Source: Dehalococcoidales bacterium
GTDB taxonomy: Bacteria; Chloroflexota; Dehalococcoidia; Dehalococcoidales; ARS1013
Direction of reading: 5' to 3'
Length of the DNA stretch: 7,451 nucleotides
Assembly (NCBI GenBank): GCA_002690375.1
Contig: NZEH01000030.1
Coordinates: forward strand, 1-7,451
The notes under the pieces: generated by a model
Seen by the model: the letters and a program-made list of their open reading frames with translations, nothing else
What the model was told of the DNA's origin: nothing
Database searches by the model: none
Position numbers and translations under genes: made by a program
In this document: piece by piece, positions 5,289 to 7,451 of the stretch
Layout of the letters: each line of letters begins with the position of its first letter
How positions within the stretch are numbered: position 1 is the stretch's first letter

Positions 5289-5357
5289 TTGTGAGGTACA
5301 AAATGCCGAAGCGATCTCTAATAAGATGGGATTGCCACGCCTTTGGTTCGCGATGAT
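5285..5357. repeat. Degenerate dispersed palindromic repeat (REP/MITE-like)
   Basis: The region resembles a widespread class of intergenic palindromes that begin GTCATTGCGAG, contain GAAGC(A)ATCTC, and end as the reverse complement. Here one sees gtcattgtgag at 5285, gccgaagcgatctc up to 5318, ggattgccacgc at 5329-5340 and cgcgatgat at 5349-5357. The arms match only imperfectly, so this is a decayed copy. Its presence argues that the phosphoesterase gene does not start upstream of it. Confidence 0.5.
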
Positions 5358-5459
5358 ATAAGACTACCTGAGATGTCACCTATCTATTTGAGCGAGAGTA
5401 GCAGGCAAATCGTTTATTGTGGTGGTAGTTATTGCCTGTTGTGGTATTATATCTTAAAG

Positions 5460-6194
5460 ATGCGGTATGCTTTGCTGGCTGACATTCATGCTAATCTAGC
5501 CGCTTTTACCGCGGTGCTGGCTGATATTGAGCGCCGTGGTGGGGTGGAGGAGGTGTGGTGTCTGGGGGATATTGTTGGCTATGGCCCCGACCCTAGTCGG
5601 TGCATTGAGCTTCTGCGTCAGCATAACCATGTCATGGTTTCAGGCAATCATGATTTAGCCGCCATAGGTAGGTTGGATACTACTAATTTTAATCCTGATG
5701 CCGCCTACAGTTGTCGCTGGACGGCCCAGCAGTTAAATCCTGAGGATATCAACTACCTTGAGAACTTGCCATCGGTTATTGAGAAGGGGGACTTTACGCT
5801 GGTGCATGGTAGCCCGAGGGGGCCTATCTGGGAATACCTTGTCTCCGTTGGTGGTGCTAAGGAAAACTTTGCTTACTTTAAGTCACGGTTCTGCTTGGTG
5901 GGGCATTCCCATAGACCCCTGATATTTAAGCTGGATGAAAGTGGTAACTGCTCATCTGCCCGGTTCTCACCTGGCATTAGGCTGGTGCTGGGTAAGTGTC
6001 AGCTGATTATCAATCCTGGTGGTGTCGGGCAGCCCCGGGATGGAGACTCCAGAGCCAGTTATGCTATTTATGATAGTGATGGTGCTGTGGTCAAGTTCTA
6101 TCGTGTTCCCTATGATATTAAAGCCACTCAGGAAAGAATGGTGAGACAGAATTTGCCTATGCGCCTAGTGGTTCGTCTGCAGCAGGGAGTGTGA
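5460..6194 (+). CDS. Metallophosphoesterase (ApaH/YfcE-type, Metallophos_2)
   Basis: A 244-residue calcineurin-like phosphoesterase with all core metal motifs: D8-x-H10 (LADIHANL), G36-D37 in GDIVGYGPDP, GNHD at 62-65, H116 in VHGSP, and GHSH at 148-151. The family's NPGGVGQPRD signature is at 185-194. Proteins of this type hydrolyse phosphodiester or phosphomonoester bonds with two metal ions; the substrate cannot be read from sequence. The open frame extends upstream to a TTG at 5343, but those 39 residues have no family resemblance and overlap a decayed palindromic repeat. I therefore start at ATG 5460, where MRYALLADIHAN begins as in homologues. No clear Shine-Dalgarno is present. A TATTAT box at 5445-5450 would give an almost leaderless transcript. 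The gene is followed 107 bp later by rsmA in the same direction. Confidence 0.9.
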   Translation: MRYALLADIHANLAAFTAVLADIERRGGVEEVWCLGDIVGYGPDPSRCIELLRQHNHVMVSGNHDLAAIGRLDTTNFNPDAAYSCRWTAQQLNPEDINYLENLPSVIEKGDFTLVHGSPRGPIWEYLVSVGGAKENFAYFKSRFCLVGHSHRPLIFKLDESGNCSSARFSPGIRLVLGKCQLIINPGGVGQPRDGDSRASYAIYDSDGAVVKFYRVPYDIKATQERMVRQNLPMRLVVRLQQGV

Positions 6195-6291
6195 CCGAGT
6201 TAAACAGCCTCTGGTGTAGATTGAAGGGGTAAAAAATAGGGTGAAAACCCCCATCAAAGTAACTCCTTCTTCTCATCCTCAGGTTGGCTGT

Positions 6292-6295
6292 GGAG
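6292..6295 (+). promoter_or_regulatory. Short Shine-Dalgarno supporting the GTG start of rsmA
   Basis: GGAG is 6 nt before GTG 6302. The alternative TTG 6284 lacks a properly spaced site. This is the best local evidence on the start, though four bases are weak. Confidence 0.45.
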
Positions 6296-6301
6296 ACGCA
6301 G

Positions 6302-7177
6302 GTGATTAGAAAAGCAGAATATAGAAAGTATCACCCTTCCGAAGTTTCACTGCTTAGTCAGACTAAGAGGTTACTGCGCCGCTTCGAGCTTAAAGCTAGG
6401 AAGAGTTTGGGGCAGCATTTCCTTATTGATGATGAGGTCCTTCGAACTGTAGCCACAGCGGCCGAGCTTAGTGCCAGCGATATCGTTATGGAAATAGGGC
6501 CCGGGCTTGGCGTATTAACCAAGGAGCTGGCCAAGCGGGCTGGTCGGGTGATTAGCGTTGAGCTTGACAGTCCTCTAGCTAGTGCTTTGGGGCAGACACT
6601 GGCTTCTTTAGAAAATGTCACTGTCGTAGAGGGGGATATATTAAAGTTTGAGCCGGCGGCGTTACTTGGGGGGCAAGAGACGGCTAACTACAAGGTGGTG
6701 GCTAACCTGCCCTATTATATAACCTCTGCCGTCCTGCGTCATTTTCTTGAGGCTAAGCTAAAGCCCCAGGTTATGGTAGTAATGGTGCAAAAGGAAGTGG
6801 CTGAGGCTATAGTGGCTAAACCAGGTCGGATGAGCCTCTTAAGTGTAAGTGTCCAGTTTTATGGTGAACCAGAAATTGTAAGCTATGTACCCGCCGGCTG
6901 TTTTTATCCGCCGCCAGAGGTTAGTTCGGCAATTCTTAAGGTTGCTCTCTATCATCAGCCGGTGGTGGCTAAGGATAGTGAAGGCTTTTTCCAGCTGGTG
7001 CGGGCTGGTTTTTGTGCCTCCCGCAAGCAGCTTGCCAATTCTTTGTCTCAAGGGATGGGGCTTCCCAAGGCTCGGGTTTTATCCTTACTGGAGAAGGCAT
7101 GTATAATACCTGAGCGGCGGGCGGAGACGCTTACTCTTATCGAGTGGGCACAGCTATGGCAGGCATATAAGGGGTGA
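6302..7177 (+). CDS. rsmA: 16S rRNA (adenine(1518)-N(6)/adenine(1519)-N(6))-dimethyltransferase
   Basis: RsmA (KsgA) uses S-adenosylmethionine to dimethylate two adjacent adenines in the 3' hairpin of 16S rRNA during small-subunit maturation. With a GTG start at 6302 it has 291 residues. Motifs: KARKSLGQHFLIDDEVL (31-47), the SAM loop EIGPGLG (64-70), the acidic end of strand 2 in VELD (86-89), the catalytic NLPY (135-138), and the C-terminal FYPPPEVSSAIL (201-212). GTG 6302 has a GGAG at 6292-6295 with 6-nt spacing. A TTG at 6284 would add six residues but has only an AGG touching it. Family members often begin nearer to SLLSQTKRLL (residue 16), so the first residues are uncertain. The stop codon overlaps the ribosome binding site of ispE, indicating an operon and translational coupling. 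KsgA followed by ispE is a common order. Confidence 0.95.
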   Translation: MIRKAEYRKYHPSEVSLLSQTKRLLRRFELKARKSLGQHFLIDDEVLRTVATAAELSASDIVMEIGPGLGVLTKELAKRAGRVISVELDSPLASALGQTLASLENVTVVEGDILKFEPAALLGGQETANYKVVANLPYYITSAVLRHFLEAKLKPQVMVVMVQKEVAEAIVAKPGRMSLLSVSVQFYGEPEIVSYVPAGCFYPPPEVSSAILKVALYHQPVVAKDSEGFFQLVRAGFCASRKQLANSLSQGMGLPKARVLSLLEKACIIPERRAETLTLIEWAQLWQAYKG

Positions 7178-7180
7178 AGG
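7176..7180 (+). promoter_or_regulatory. Ribosome binding site of ispE overlapping the rsmA stop
   Basis: GAAGG begins inside the rsmA TGA (7175-7177) and lies 6 nt before ATG 7187. The overlap suggests that ribosomes finishing rsmA re-initiate on ispE. Confidence 0.65.
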
Positions 7181-7186
7181 ATTAAC

Positions 7187-7451
7187 ATGCTTTCTGTTTT
7201 AGCACCGGCCAAGTTAAATCTGACTCTTGAGGTGCTAACTAAGCGCGCCGATGGTTTTCATGAAATTCGCAGTATTATCCAGACCATTAGTCTGTGTGAC
7301 CGTCTGGACTTTCGCTTGAGCGATGATATTATCTTTAAGTGTGATGAGCCGGCTTGGCTTTTAGAGAAAAGCCTGATGCCCGAAGCCGCCAGCCTACTTC
7401 AGCAAGCCTCAGGGTGTCATAAAGGGGCAACTATAACGGTTCATAAGCGTA
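7187..7451 (+). CDS. ispE: 4-diphosphocytidyl-2-C-methyl-D-erythritol kinase, N-terminal part (cut by window end)
   Basis: IspE phosphorylates CDP-methylerythritol with ATP in the MEP pathway to isopentenyl diphosphate. The 88 residues present are the amino end of a protein usually near 280-300 residues. They include the family opening LAPAKLNLTLEVL (5-17), KRADGFHEIRSI (19-30) and QTISLCDRL (32-40), and run to TITVHKR. The GHMP-kinase glycine-rich ATP loop would lie just past the window. The start is ATG 7187, with GAAGG 6 nt upstream. The frame is open to the window edge with no sign of damage. Nine bases separate it from rsmA, so the two should be co-transcribed. Confidence 0.93.
   Translation, partial: MLSVLAPAKLNLTLEVLTKRADGFHEIRSIIQTISLCDRLDFRLSDDIIFKCDEPAWLLEKSLMPEAASLLQQASGCHKGATITVHKR

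Noticed and set aside
5343..5459. N-terminal extension of the phosphoesterase from TTG 5343
   Set aside because: It overlaps a decayed palindromic repeat, lacks a Shine-Dalgarno, and the family signature starts right at the ATG 5460.
6234..6252. GGG/CCC hairpin between the phosphoesterase and rsmA as a terminator
   Set aside because: The stem is about three to four G-C pairs with no following T run.
6358..7106. Three open frames inside rsmA, two on the minus strand and one on the plus strand
   Set aside because: All lie within the well-supported rsmA gene in other frames and show no protein family features.

Overview
The window looks like a piece of a chromosome from an anaerobic or subsurface bacterium, most plausibly a Dehalococcoidia-type member of Chloroflexota. 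This is an inference from three things: the rsmA-ispE gene order, the style of the UlaG-like hydrolase and DUF1847 proteins, and membrane-anchored surface proteins of mixed codon use. No rRNA or other taxonomic marker is present.

Left part (about 1-2750, minus strand): two tandem paralogous genes read right to left, probably as one operon. Each encodes an N-terminal membrane anchor, a heptad-repeat coiled-coil stalk, an internalin-like leucine-rich-repeat (LRR) cap, an array of 22-residue LRRs (66 bp per unit) and a conserved C-terminal cap. The upstream copy (1171-2718) carries a complete class I cytochrome c domain with a CxxCH heme site. It sits precisely inside the N-terminal LRR cap, and the shorter paralogue (198-1103) shows the same cap uninterrupted. 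The shorter gene has a strong Shine-Dalgarno and full homology to its sister, but ATT stands where the sister has ATG. It is either a rare non-canonical start or a start-loss allele.

Middle (about 2750-4500, plus strand): a divergent intergenic region with a candidate promoter and a small inverted repeat, then a cysteine-rich DUF1847 protein. Next comes a secreted, C-terminally membrane-anchored protein with an Ig/CARDB-like domain. A textbook Rho-independent terminator follows at 4477-4500.

Right part (about 4500-7451): a minus-strand metallo-beta-lactamase-fold hydrolase of the UlaG-like group, then an intergenic stretch holding a degenerate palindromic dispersed repeat. After that come plus-strand housekeeping genes: an ApaH/YfcE-type metallophosphoesterase, rsmA (16S rRNA dimethyladenosine transferase) and the start of ispE (isoprenoid biosynthesis), which runs off the window. 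rsmA and ispE are tightly spaced and probably translationally coupled.

The most unusual object is the LRR-cytochrome c fusion on a coiled-coil stalk: a surface protein that seems to combine a binding scaffold with a redox-active heme. Its neighbours do not reveal its partner.
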